Below are positions 34,336-40,046 of a stretch of DNA of 64,000 bases, piece by piece; the stretch's first letter is position 1; each line of letters starts with the position of its first letter. The notes beneath the pieces are model-generated. The model made no database searches and was not told the origin of the DNA. It saw only the letters and a program-made list of their open reading frames with translations. A program made the translations under genes and the position numbers. Source of the stretch: CAVUPF01 sp963777915 (GTDB lineage Bacteria; Actinomycetota; Thermoleophilia; Solirubrobacterales; 70-9); contig CAVZSH010000003.1 in assembly GCA_963777915.1 (NCBI GenBank), forward strand, positions 310,001 through 374,000, in the 5' to 3' direction.

Positions 34336-34806
34336 CCTGGACTCCTTCTCTGGATGTTACGCCAACTCCGAAGCGGAATTGGCAACCTCTGCTCCGATCA
34401 GAGACCGAGCACCTCCACTGCGGAGCGAACCCGTAGGGCAAGTGCAGCAGGGGACCGACCAGCGCCTCCGACTGACCCAGCAGGCAGCCCGCAACCTACA
34501 CAGCCAATTCGAGGGGTCTCGAACCACGACTGAGATTCTTGGCTCTATGAAGCGGAGAAAGAAGCGGACGACGGGTCTCGAACCCGCAACGTCCGGCTAG
34601 GGATTGCAAGGAAGGTTTGGCGTCTCAACCTCCAGGGGCGCGGCTGGGCGCACCGACTGGAAGCAAAGATCACGGTAGGCGCTCCAAGCTGCATCTGGCG
34701 GATGCCCTGTTGCATCTGGGAGACTCCCGCAAGGCTCCGCAGCCCCCGCCCATCACTCTTGGCGGCCTGGCTCTGTGGGGCTTTGCGGGGCCACGTGGAT
34801 GTATAG
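34336..34806. other. Accessory gap with a tRNA-like fragment
   Basis: About 470 bp without a gene. It contains the tRNA 3'-half-like sequence annotated separately (34564-34598). Two copies of GGTCTCGAACC (34513-34523, 34574-34584) are in this region. Confidence 0.5.
34564..34598 (-). other. Degenerate tRNA 3'-half fragment
   Basis: Read on the minus strand the sequence gives a T-arm: stem GCGGG, loop TTCGAGA, stem CCCGT (34587-34571), then CGTCCGC (34570-34564) where an acceptor 3' strand would be. The upstream part cannot be folded into an anticodon arm or D-arm, and no CCA follows. It is either a truncated tRNA or the scar of an integration in another tRNA gene. Confidence 0.45.
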
Positions 34807-34819
34807 ATGCAATCGGGGC
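34807..34819 (+). repeat. 13-bp direct repeat of the tRNA-Pro 3' end (putative att site)
   Basis: ATGCAATCGGGGC is identical, in the same orientation, to 38836-38848, where it spans the last 7 bases of tRNA-Pro (38842-38848) and 6 flanking bases. Flanking bases differ on both sides. Direct repeats of a tRNA 3' end are the usual scars of site-specific integration. Confidence 0.6.
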
Positions 34820-34846
34820 AATCAGTTAATTCTCCCGTGAAAACTG

Positions 34847-34921
34847 GCTTTCTCCGGGTGCCCGCGCCCGGTCTGCGTCCGGCATCCGGGCCGCAGACCG
34901 GTCTCCGCGCCTGTCCAGACC
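34847..34921 (+). repeat. Copy A of a diverged ~75-bp intergenic repeat
   Basis: Similar along its length to 35797-35871: both contain CCGGGTGCC, then GTCTGCG, GCAT, CGGG and CAGACC at the same spacing. Differences are scattered. Both copies lie in non-coding DNA, one on each side of the RHH/MazF module. Confidence 0.5.
34868..34901. repeat. Perfect 10-bp inverted repeat (stem-loop)
   Basis: CCGGTCTGCG (34868-34877) and CGCAGACCGG (34892-34901) pair perfectly around a 14-nt loop (34878-34891) that itself can form a CCGG/CGGG mini-stem. It lies inside one copy of the ~75-bp diverged repeat described separately. No gene is adjacent. Confidence 0.6.
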
Positions 34922-35170
34922 CGGGCGCCTTCTAATGCGACACTTACCGTTGTTGATGTCTCACCGCTGTTCCATCACGGGACGACCCAATGGCTCCACT
35001 TCCGACCCGCGCAATTCACTGGATCGTCCGCAAGCAAAGTCATCTCACCGCCGCCTACGCCACAGTGTCGGCTGGCCAAAACTGAAGTAGCTTGAGGCGG
35101 ACACTGTAATCCCCCTGTGCGGGAGCCGTTCATCGAAGCACTCGCGTAAGTCACGAATGCAAATCGGCAG

Positions 35171-35482
35171 TCAGAAGCCCAATACCAGTGTAAGAGCGTC
35201 GTCCACGGCCCGAAGCTCATCGGCGCCAAGACGCCCGGCGGAGCGCCCGAGGCGCTGAGGGTCTACAACCGTAGTCTGCTCGACGAGGACTAGCGTCTCT
35301 TTACCATCGAGTTCGATCGTCGGCCGGAACGTGGCCGGATGGGCACTTGTCGAGGTTGGCGAGACGAGGGTCGTACTCAGTGCCATGAACTCATCGGCCT
35401 GAACGATGACCGCGTAGCGGGCACGTCCGCGTCCGCGTGCGCCTCGCGGCGAAGGTAGACAGAATACCTCGCCGCGAACCAC
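35171..35482 (-). CDS. MazF/PemK-family endoribonuclease toxin
   Basis: 103 residues from GTG at 35482, one nucleotide after the antitoxin stop. VVRGEVFCLPSPRGARGRGR starts with the usual R-G-E-V/I turn, then RYAVIVQADEFMALSTTLVS is the PemK-type core, ETLVLVEQTTVVDPQRLG gives the conserved Q-x-x-x-V-D, and LGADELRAVDDALTLVLGF is the C-terminal helix. These toxins cut mRNA at short motifs. The frame is open further upstream because it runs through the antitoxin; that part is not coding for the toxin. The S/T cluster between is family-typical. Confidence 0.85.
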   Translation of the reverse strand: MVRGEVFCLPSPRGARGRGRARYAVIVQADEFMALSTTLVSPTSTSAHPATFRPTIELDGKETLVLVEQTTVVDPQRLGRSAGRLGADELRAVDDALTLVLGF

Positions 35483-35483
35483 T

Positions 35484-35729
35484 TCAGTCGAGCGATTCCG
35501 GGGCGAGTTCTGCCATCTGCTCGCGGACGGCCCGCATCTCGACCCGATCGGCCTCATCAGCTGCGACTTGCGCGACCTCCTCGGCGATGGACGAGCGCGC
35601 CCGCCGCCTGGCAGCGGCCTCTCGGAGGGCGGTGCGAACGGCCTCGGAATCGCTCGACCCGCCGCCCCGAACAACTCTTAGGGCAGCGGCCGAACTATCG
35701 TCCAATCGAACGTGAAGGGATCGGCTCAT
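35484..35729 (-). CDS. Ribbon-helix-helix antitoxin of the MazF-type toxin
   Basis: 81 residues, ATG at 35729. SRSLHVRLDDSSAAALRVVR is the DNA-binding ribbon, followed by GGSSDSEAVRTALREAAARR, the two helices of a CopG/RHH dimer. The acidic C-terminal tail (VEMRAVREQMAELAPESLD) would wrap the toxin. It is immediately followed by the toxin gene (1-nt gap), the usual antitoxin-toxin order. A palindrome lies just upstream as the operator. Confidence 0.85.
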   Translation of the reverse strand: MSRSLHVRLDDSSAAALRVVRGGGSSDSEAVRTALREAAARRRARSSIAEEVAQVAADEADRVEMRAVREQMAELAPESLD

Positions 35730-35739
35730 GGCACTAGCG

Positions 35740-35756
35740 TAGCACGTATTGTGCTA
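35740..35756. promoter_or_regulatory. Palindromic operator of the RHH/MazF module
   Basis: TAGCAC (35740-35745) and GTGCTA (35751-35756) are perfect inverted repeats with a 5-nt spacer, 11 bp upstream of the antitoxin ATG. This is where RHH antitoxins normally bind to autorepress. Confidence 0.65.
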
Positions 35757-35796
35757 CAAAATCGGGGGCGATCGGTTGAATTTCACCTCAGCAACG

Positions 35797-35871
35797 GCCT
35801 TTCCGGGTGCCTGCGTCCCGTCTGCGCCCCCGCATTCGGGATTCAGGCCCGACCTCGCGGCCGCTCAGACC
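35797..35871 (+). repeat. Copy B of the diverged ~75-bp intergenic repeat
   Basis: Diverged partner of 34847-34921, with the same block order (GGCCTTTCCGGGTGCC, GTCTGCG, GCATTCGGG, CAGACC). It lacks the perfect 10-bp inverted repeat of copy A, so that hairpin is not a shared, conserved feature. Confidence 0.5.
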
Positions 35872-35918
35872 AGGTTGAAGTCATTTGACCAACGCGTCAG
35901 TGCCCTGACTTTGGATAG

Positions 35919-36035
35919 TTTTCCCGAACGGGTGAATACGTGGGAATTTGGGTGAATCGCGCAAGGATTATCCCGCGCGGGATAAACCCTGGTTTACGAC
36001 CGCTCGATAGCGTATTTTCCCCCGAACGGGAAAAT
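35919..36035. promoter_or_regulatory. Three palindromic operators of the hipBA module
   Basis: Site 1: TTTTCCC-GAAC-GGGTGAA (35919-35936, imperfect). Site 2: TTATCCCGCGCGGGATAA (35968-35985), a perfect 18-bp palindrome containing TATCC-N6-GGATA. Site 3: ATTTTCCC-CCGAAC-GGGAAAAT (36014-36035), overlapping the hipB ATG at 36034. Sites 1 and 3 share TTTTCCC and GAACGGG. The E. coli HipB site is TATCC-N8-GGATA, so HipB-like autorepression at several sites is likely. Confidence 0.8.
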
Positions 36036-36252
36036 GAGACGCATCCCGATCGATAGCCCCGAAGACGTCGGCTCACTGATCAGGGCGCGACGGAAAGAAC
36101 TCGGCCTCAATCAGACCGAGCTCGCCGACGTCGCCCGTACCACGCTGCGCTTCGTCAGCGAACTCGAGCGGGGCAAGACGACGGCGCAGCTCGATGGCGT
36201 ACTTCGCGTCCTCGCCGCTCTCGGCATTCAGATCGAAGCGAGCTCGCGGTGA
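36034..36252 (+). CDS. hipB: HipB-like Xre-family antitoxin
   Basis: 72 residues. LIRARRKELGLNQTELADVA followed by RTTLRFVSELERGKTTAQLD is the helix-turn-helix of Cro/C1-type antitoxins, and GVLRVLAALGIQIEASS the dimerisation strand of HipB. The ATG at 36034 falls inside operator 3, so the transcript is probably leaderless or nearly so. The TGA overlaps the hipA GTG by 4 bp (GTGA). Confidence 0.9.
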   Translation: MRRIPIDSPEDVGSLIRARRKELGLNQTELADVARTTLRFVSELERGKTTAQLDGVLRVLAALGIQIEASSR

Positions 36253-37553
36253 GCGATGCCCTCGACGTTTACCTTCACGGCGATCGTGTCGGCAGGCTGG
36301 AGCGGAGGTCCCAGGCGCGGTTGAGCTTCGTCTACGCCGGGGAGTGGGTGGAGGCGGAGTGCCCCCCGATCTCGCTCAGCCTCCCGGTGCGAAACCGCCC
36401 ATACGCTCACGAGGAGTGCGTGCCGTTCTTCGAGGGTTTGCTGCCAGAGGGCGAGTTCCTCAAAGCGATCTCCCAAACCCTCCACATCTCGGCACGCAAT
36501 TCCTTCCAACTGCTCGCCGAGATCGGCGGGGAGTGCGCGGGAGCGATCTCGGTCGGGCCGATTGGCGGACCGGTGCCGGGAAGATCCGAGCACCCGCCAC
36601 GATGGCTCGATGAAAGGCAGCTCGGAGAGCTGCTCAGGGACCTCCCGGACCGGCCCCTGCTGGGAACGATCGACGAGGAAACCGGATTCCGGATCTCCCT
36701 CGCTGGCGCTCAAGACAAGGTCGGCGTTCTCTTCGACGGGAAGCGGATCGGCCTCAGCCCCGGAAGCCCACCCAGCACCCATATCGTCAAGACGCCGATT
36801 CTAGGCGTTGCAGATGCCATCGCCAACGAGGCCTTCTGCATGATGTTGGCCGCCCGCACAGGCCTCGATGCCGCCCGAGCTGAACCGCGCCTCGCCGGCC
36901 GTTGCGAGTATCTACTCGTCTATCGCTACGACCGCGACGAGGCCTGGAAACCCGACGGTAGGTTTCACCAGGAGGATTTATGCCAGGCACTTGGAGTCGT
37001 TCCCGCCCTCAAGTACGAAAACGAGGGCGGGCCGAATATCGTCGATTGCGCAACGCTGATCCGCGCTCACTCCGCCGCCCCTGCCCGCGACATCATCGTG
37101 TTCCTGGACGCCTTGATCTTCAACTTCCTGATCGGCAACAACGACGCGCACTCAAAGAACTACTCGCTACTGCTCGACGGCCCCGGCGCGATCCGCATGG
37201 CGCCGCTCTACGACCTCCTTTCGATCGCCGCGATTAGGGGAGCGAGCCGAGACCTGGCGATGAAGTACGGCGGCGAGAAGCGGGTTGGCTATCTGCGCCG
37301 CCGACACCTTCGGCGCCTCGGGGTCGAACTCGAAGTCAAACCTGCCTTGGTGGAGCGCCGGGCCGTGGCGATGATCGAGCGTGTCCTCGCCACTTCGGAG
37401 GATGCGCGCCATTCGCTGCCGATCGATTTCCAGGATCGCCCGGTCCTCGACAAGATCGCCGAGGTCATCGCGGAACGCTCGGCCCGTTTACAAAAAGCAC
37501 TTTCCGAACCCCCGGGCGCGAGACCGCCGCAAGCACGCACAAAACCGGCTTGA
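36249..37553 (+). CDS. hipA: HipA-like serine/threonine kinase toxin
   Basis: 434 residues. N-terminal HipA subdomain (LDVYLHGDRVGRLERRS, PPISLSLPVRNRPY), then SLAGAQDKVGVLFDG, the ATP Lys in HIVKTPILGVADAIANE, FHQEDLCQALGVVP, the catalytic loop NFLIGNNDAHSKNYSLL (Asp ~299) and MAPLYDLLSIAAI as the metal motif. All kinase motifs are present, so it is likely active. E. coli HipA phosphorylates glutamyl-tRNA synthetase and causes persistence; the target here is unknown. It overlaps hipB by 4 bp. A Pro/Arg-rich tail ends the protein. Confidence 0.93.
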   Translation: MSDALDVYLHGDRVGRLERRSQARLSFVYAGEWVEAECPPISLSLPVRNRPYAHEECVPFFEGLLPEGEFLKAISQTLHISARNSFQLLAEIGGECAGAISVGPIGGPVPGRSEHPPRWLDERQLGELLRDLPDRPLLGTIDEETGFRISLAGAQDKVGVLFDGKRIGLSPGSPPSTHIVKTPILGVADAIANEAFCMMLAARTGLDAARAEPRLAGRCEYLLVYRYDRDEAWKPDGRFHQEDLCQALGVVPALKYENEGGPNIVDCATLIRAHSAAPARDIIVFLDALIFNFLIGNNDAHSKNYSLLLDGPGAIRMAPLYDLLSIAAIRGASRDLAMKYGGEKRVGYLRRRHLRRLGVELEVKPALVERRAVAMIERVLATSEDARHSLPIDFQDRPVLDKIAEVIAERSARLQKALSEPPGARPPQARTKPA

Positions 37554-37556
37554 CGA

Positions 37557-37694
37557 AGGCGCAGTGTTCGAACCTATCGCGCTTGTTTGCCAAGGTTGGG
37601 CGAGCGTGAATTTCATCGGGCGCTCGAGCGCTGGGCGCGAGCAACCTTCGCGGAAGGTGAAGGCTCGTTGGTAGTCGAAGCCCTGTCGGCCTAG
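37557..37694 (+). pseudogene. C-terminal scrap of an unidentified gene
   Basis: A frame from just after the hipA stop reads YRACLPRLGEREFHRALERW, then ATFAEGEGSLVVEALSA, ending at 37694. It has no start codon and looks like the tail of a protein. No family recognised. Confidence 0.3.
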
Positions 37695-37718
37695 TTGCCG
37701 ACGCCGATCGCGATTGCC

Positions 37719-38024
37719 CTAATGGCTTACGAGGAAGGGATTGCGACCATCAGGGCAGCGCGCTGCCACGAGCTCATTCCATGCGTCCTCGGTCAGCGGA
37801 CAGTCGATCAGCGACCAGAACTCCTTCAGTTTGAGGCAGAGCTGGCGCCCCATGAGGAGGGCGAGGCCATCTCCAATCTCCCCGGAATCATGAGAAATGC
37901 GGGTGACGAGAGTCGTGACCCCATCAACCTGCTTTCGAAACATATGGTGGTGCGCCTCGTCCCTTTCCATGCCCTTTGCTTCCAACGCATGGGCGACTTG
38001 TTTCGCGGACCGGATAGTCGCCAC
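37719..38024 (-). CDS. HicA-like small protein (putative RNase toxin)
   Basis: 101 residues. ATIRSAKQVAHALEAKGMER followed by DEAHHHMFRKQVDGVTTLVT resembles the HicA/YcfA layout (helix, then HHxxF strand, then basic beta strands), and RISHDSGEIGDGLALLMGRQ, KEFWSLIDCPLTEDAW matches a HicA-related group ending in LIDCPLSxEE. It lies third in a minus-strand operon with a DUF3467 protein and an unknown protein; the ATG at 38024 is 13 bp after the upstream stop. A toxin role is inferred from the HicA-like fold and the island context; it is not a standard HicAB pair. Confidence 0.7.
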   Translation of the reverse strand: MATIRSAKQVAHALEAKGMERDEAHHHMFRKQVDGVTTLVTRISHDSGEIGDGLALLMGRQLCLKLKEFWSLIDCPLTEDAWNELVAARCPDGRNPFLVSH

Positions 38025-38037
38025 GGGGAGGCGCTCG

Positions 38038-38355
38038 CTAGCGGCGCTGCAAATACCGCAGTTGCTGTTTGAGCGCGGGCGAGAGCTTCGACTGGCTTTC
38101 CAGAACTTCCCGGTGCTCCTTCTTCGCGATCCGAAGATCTTCTAAGGCTGCCTTGGGGTCGCTGCCGGATCCGAAAATGCCTGTCATCCGATCCACGACC
38201 GAAACGACTTGCTTGCCATCAACTTCTTCCCGAGTCAATCCGAGGGGGGGCTGTTGCTTTGCGACATAGTCGGCGGGGTTTGCTTCCCCCTCGAAGATAC
38301 CCTCCGCGTGGAAGGTCGGAACCGGCGTGATGTCGATTACCAAGTCGCTAGCCAC
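38038..38355 (-). CDS. Uncharacterised middle gene of the DUF3467 operon
   Basis: About 105 residues from GTG at 38355; a GTG at 38367 is equally in frame and follows GAGGAGG too closely. VASDLVIDITPVPTFHAEGI followed by FEGEANPADYVAKQQPPLGL is beta-rich. The C-terminus is a charged helix (ALEDLRIAKKEHREVLESQS, ALKQQLRYLQRR). I do not recognise a family. By position it could be the antitoxin of the HicA-like protein. It overlaps or abuts the DUF3467 stop (38348-38350). Confidence 0.65.
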   Translation of the reverse strand: MASDLVIDITPVPTFHAEGIFEGEANPADYVAKQQPPLGLTREEVDGKQVVSVVDRMTGIFGSGSDPKAALEDLRIAKKEHREVLESQSKLSPALKQQLRYLQRR

Positions 38356-38641
38356 CTTCGTCTTCACCCTCCTCCGGTCTGACAACCGTTCCAAACTGCT
38401 CTTCGTACTGCCCAAGATTGTCGTTCAATGCTCTCAGCAAGTCCAGCACAATCGTCGGCGGAATTCGCACCCGAGAGACGACCTGCACGGCCAGTTGCCC
38501 CGGTGAGCTCGCGTAGGGCTGGTTGACGCAGAAGTCGATCGCGAAGTCGTGGGGCGTATGCCAAACGGTGACGACGTTCGCATACTCGCCCGCCACACGG
38601 TCGGGAGGCACATTGATATTGACCGGCGGCTGCTGGGGCAT
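38348..38641 (-). CDS. DUF3467-domain protein, first gene of a three-gene operon
   Basis: 97 residues from ATG at 38641 (TTG at 38662 is an alternative). PPVNINVPPDRVAGEYANVV followed by TVWHTPHDFAIDFCVNQPYA matches DUF3467 (IxxxxxxAxGxYxNxxxxxHxPxEFxxDF), and VQVVSRVRIPPTIVLDLLRA, LNDNLGQYEEQFG completes the domain. The domain is small, beta-alpha, of unknown function, widespread in bacteria and archaea. Its Pro-rich start (PMPQQPPVNINVPP) is typical. Next to a HicA-like gene it may have a regulatory role. Confidence 0.78.
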   Translation of the reverse strand: MPQQPPVNINVPPDRVAGEYANVVTVWHTPHDFAIDFCVNQPYASSPGQLAVQVVSRVRIPPTIVLDLLRALNDNLGQYEEQFGTVVRPEEGEDEGG

Positions 38642-38768
38642 CGGGACCTGCTGCAACGACAATACTCAATCTGAGCGATACGGCCAGCACGACGGGCTGC
38701 AGCTGCACGGAGAAGCCCGATCCGATCAACTGGCCGTTGCCCTTCCCCTGGGACCTCTGGGCTCAGAG

Positions 38769-38788
38769 ATTGCTACCAAATTGCTACC
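38769..38788. repeat. Tandem 9-bp direct repeats near tRNA-Pro
   Basis: ATTGCTACC at 38769-38777 and 38780-38788, separated by AA (11-bp period, about one helical turn). They lie ~50 bp from the tRNA 3' end, where integrase or excisionase arm sites would be found in an integrated element. Role inferred from position only. Confidence 0.5.
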
Positions 38789-38812
38789 TCACTGGGCTAT
38801 GAAAACGCCGGA

Positions 38813-38832
38813 AGCCGCTCTAGAAAGCGGCT
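38813..38832 (-). terminator. Hairpin downstream of tRNA-Pro, possible terminator
   Basis: AGCCGCT (38813-38819) and AGCGGCT (38826-38832) form a perfect 7-bp stem with a 6-nt loop, starting 10 bp after the tRNA 3' end on the minus strand. A short T-run (GTTTTC) follows ~9 nt further. Reasonable as an intrinsic terminator of the tRNA transcript. Confidence 0.5.
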
Positions 38833-38835
38833 ACC

Positions 38836-38848
38836 ATGCAATCGGGGC
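38836..38848 (-). repeat. 13-bp direct repeat at the tRNA-Pro 3' end (putative att site)
   Basis: ATGCAATCGGGGC, partner of 34807-34819. The seven bases 38842-38848 are the tRNA discriminator and acceptor 3' strand. Together the two copies delimit ~4.0 kb of accessory genes. Confidence 0.6.
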
Positions 38849-38915
38849 GCCCGGATTTGAACCGGGGACCTCACCGACCCGAACGGTGCGCGCTACCAGG
38901 CTGCGCCACGCCCCG
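38842..38915 (-). tRNA. tRNA-Pro (CGG)
   Basis: 74 nt on the minus strand without an encoded CCA. Acceptor CGGGGCG pairs with CGCCCCG, A is the discriminator; the D-loop contains AGCCTGGTAG; the anticodon arm is CACCG-TTCGGGT-CGGTG with anticodon CGG; the T-arm is CCCGG-TTCAAAT-CCGGG. The AT-rich region beside it carries the direct repeats and a terminator-like hairpin. Confidence 0.95.
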
Positions 38916-38947
38916 AGAGCGGGCGATTATCCCAGACCGCGCCGCAA

Positions 38948-39715
38948 CTACCGCACAGCCTTGATCGCCGCTTCGACCTTGCCCAGGCTGGGGCCTTCCT
39001 GAAGAGTGCGGCTGCCATTGGGGCCGGTGACGATCATCGCCTGCCCTTCAACCTGGACCCCTTCTTCGCCTGCCTGCACTTCTCTTGGCAAGCGGACGCC
39101 GAGATCGGTGGCGAGCTTTTCCGAAGCGGCGAGCCTCTGGGCGATCGGGCCGTTCGGCCCGCCGTTCTTTTCGAGGTAGCTTTCCCATTCGGGCACGTTC
39201 AGTTCTTCGACCGCGTTGGCGACCGAGTCGAGGAAGCCCTGATCTACGCCCCGGCGCTTCGCTTCTTCTTGGTTGCGAAAGAAGAGGTAGGTGTACTGCC
39301 AGCCCTCACCCTGCTGAGCGGCGGCTTCGGCGCCGTAGAAGCCGAGCTCGGTCGAGCTTTCGGCGACTGAGTAGTGGCGGTAGAGAAGCTTGGCGTCACC
39401 GGGCCGAACGTAGCCTTCGACCAGGCCGGGGATCGTGCTGAGAAAGGCCTGGCGGCAGCTTGAGCACTGGAGGTCGTTGAAGACCTGGATCGTCACCGGG
39501 GCGCTGGAGGAGCCGAGCCGGTCACCCGACTGTTCCACGCCGCCAAAGATCTCCTGGGCTTCGGAGATACCTACGATCTTCACCACCGGCTCGCCGCCAT
39601 GTTGAGTCGCGATGTTGACCAGCGAGTAGCCGAGTGCGAAGAGCCCGATGGCGAGGACGGCGATCACCCAGAGCCGGCCGCGGCGCGGAATCGGATGGGC
39701 TGCGACCTCGGACAT
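38948..39715 (-). CDS. Membrane-anchored DsbA/thioredoxin-fold thiol-disulfide protein
   Basis: 255 residues. One N-terminal membrane helix (LWVIAVLAIGLFALGYSLVN) after a short basic start (PIPRRGR). VTIQVFNDLQCSSCRQAFLS has the CxxC redox motif (CSSC), and YRHYSVAESSTELGFYGAEA and the C-terminal EGVQVEGQAMIVTGPNG (cis-Pro region replaced by Q-A-M) fit the thioredoxin_4/DsbA-like family. It should act outside the membrane in disulfide exchange. ATG at 39715. The stop lies ~30 bp from the tRNA on the same strand. Confidence 0.85.
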   Translation of the reverse strand: MSEVAAHPIPRRGRLWVIAVLAIGLFALGYSLVNIATQHGGEPVVKIVGISEAQEIFGGVEQSGDRLGSSSAPVTIQVFNDLQCSSCRQAFLSTIPGLVEGYVRPGDAKLLYRHYSVAESSTELGFYGAEAAAQQGEGWQYTYLFFRNQEEAKRRGVDQGFLDSVANAVEELNVPEWESYLEKNGGPNGPIAQRLAASEKLATDLGVRLPREVQAGEEGVQVEGQAMIVTGPNGSRTLQEGPSLGKVEAAIKAVR

Positions 39716-39773
39716 GCAGCTGCATTATCCCGGTTCCCAAACGTGCCAATTGCCGCAATATGCGGGACTCCGA

Positions 39774-39801
39774 TTGACACGTCCGCCGCCAGCGATAAAT
39801 A
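39774..39801 (+). promoter_or_regulatory. Promoter of the small gene/acyl-CoA ligase unit
   Basis: A perfect -35 TTGACA at 39774-39779, a 16-bp spacer and a -10-like TAAATA at 39796-39801 lie in an AT-rich stretch. The start of transcription would be near 39808, giving a ~30-nt leader that includes GGGAGG. Confidence 0.7.
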
Positions 39802-39838
39802 TCTCTCTACTCGATTTCAGCTACCCGGGAGGTCCGCC

Positions 39839-40030
39839 GTGGCCAATCACCTGACGCCTACCGAGCTTGCCGATGAACTTCAAATGAAGCGGCAGGAAGT
39901 GATCGGCAAGTGCATGCAAATGGGCATCCCAATCTTCCATGGCCGCATCGACCGCAGCCTCTTTGAGACCTCGTTGAGGAACCTCTCGCCCCAAGGGCAG
40001 CAGCCGCAGGCCTCCGCCACTGCCCGCTGA
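39839..40030 (+). CDS. Small protein with IF2-N-like/helix-turn-helix fold
   Basis: 63 residues from GTG at 39839 with GGGAGG 6 nt upstream. LTPTELADELQMKRQEVIGK followed by CMQMGIPIFHGRIDRSLFET has the ELAxELxxxxxEVIxKCxxxGIxV pattern of the small IF2 N-terminal domain, also seen in MerR-type HTH segments. The remainder (SPQGQQPQASATAR) is probably disordered. It may bind DNA or RNA. It precedes an acyl-CoA ligase by 16 bp and shares its promoter. Confidence 0.6.
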   Translation: MANHLTPTELADELQMKRQEVIGKCMQMGIPIFHGRIDRSLFETSLRNLSPQGQQPQASATAR

Positions 40031-40046
40031 ATTAGACTTCCCCGCG

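Larger units (their letters stand above)
34820..35170. other. Non-coding gap with repeats; possible insertion-sequence scar
   Basis: No gene. Besides the repeat copy A, ACAGTGTC (35062-35069) and GACACTGT (35100-35107) form an 8-bp inverted repeat with a 30-nt spacer, followed by AATCCCCC. This arrangement resembles the termini of IS21-type elements, but no transposase is present and identity is uncertain. Confidence 0.4.

Noticed and set aside
34379..34600. A 73-residue plus-strand ORF ending in TGLEPATSG
   Set aside because: Its C-terminus is the antisense translation of the tRNA-like fragment. This kind of ORF is a known annotation artefact and has no ribosome site.
38523..39002. A plus-strand ORF of 159 residues across tRNA-Pro
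   Set aside because: The GAPGFEPGTSPTRT stretch is the antisense of the tRNA; the rest lies opposite the DUF3467 gene.
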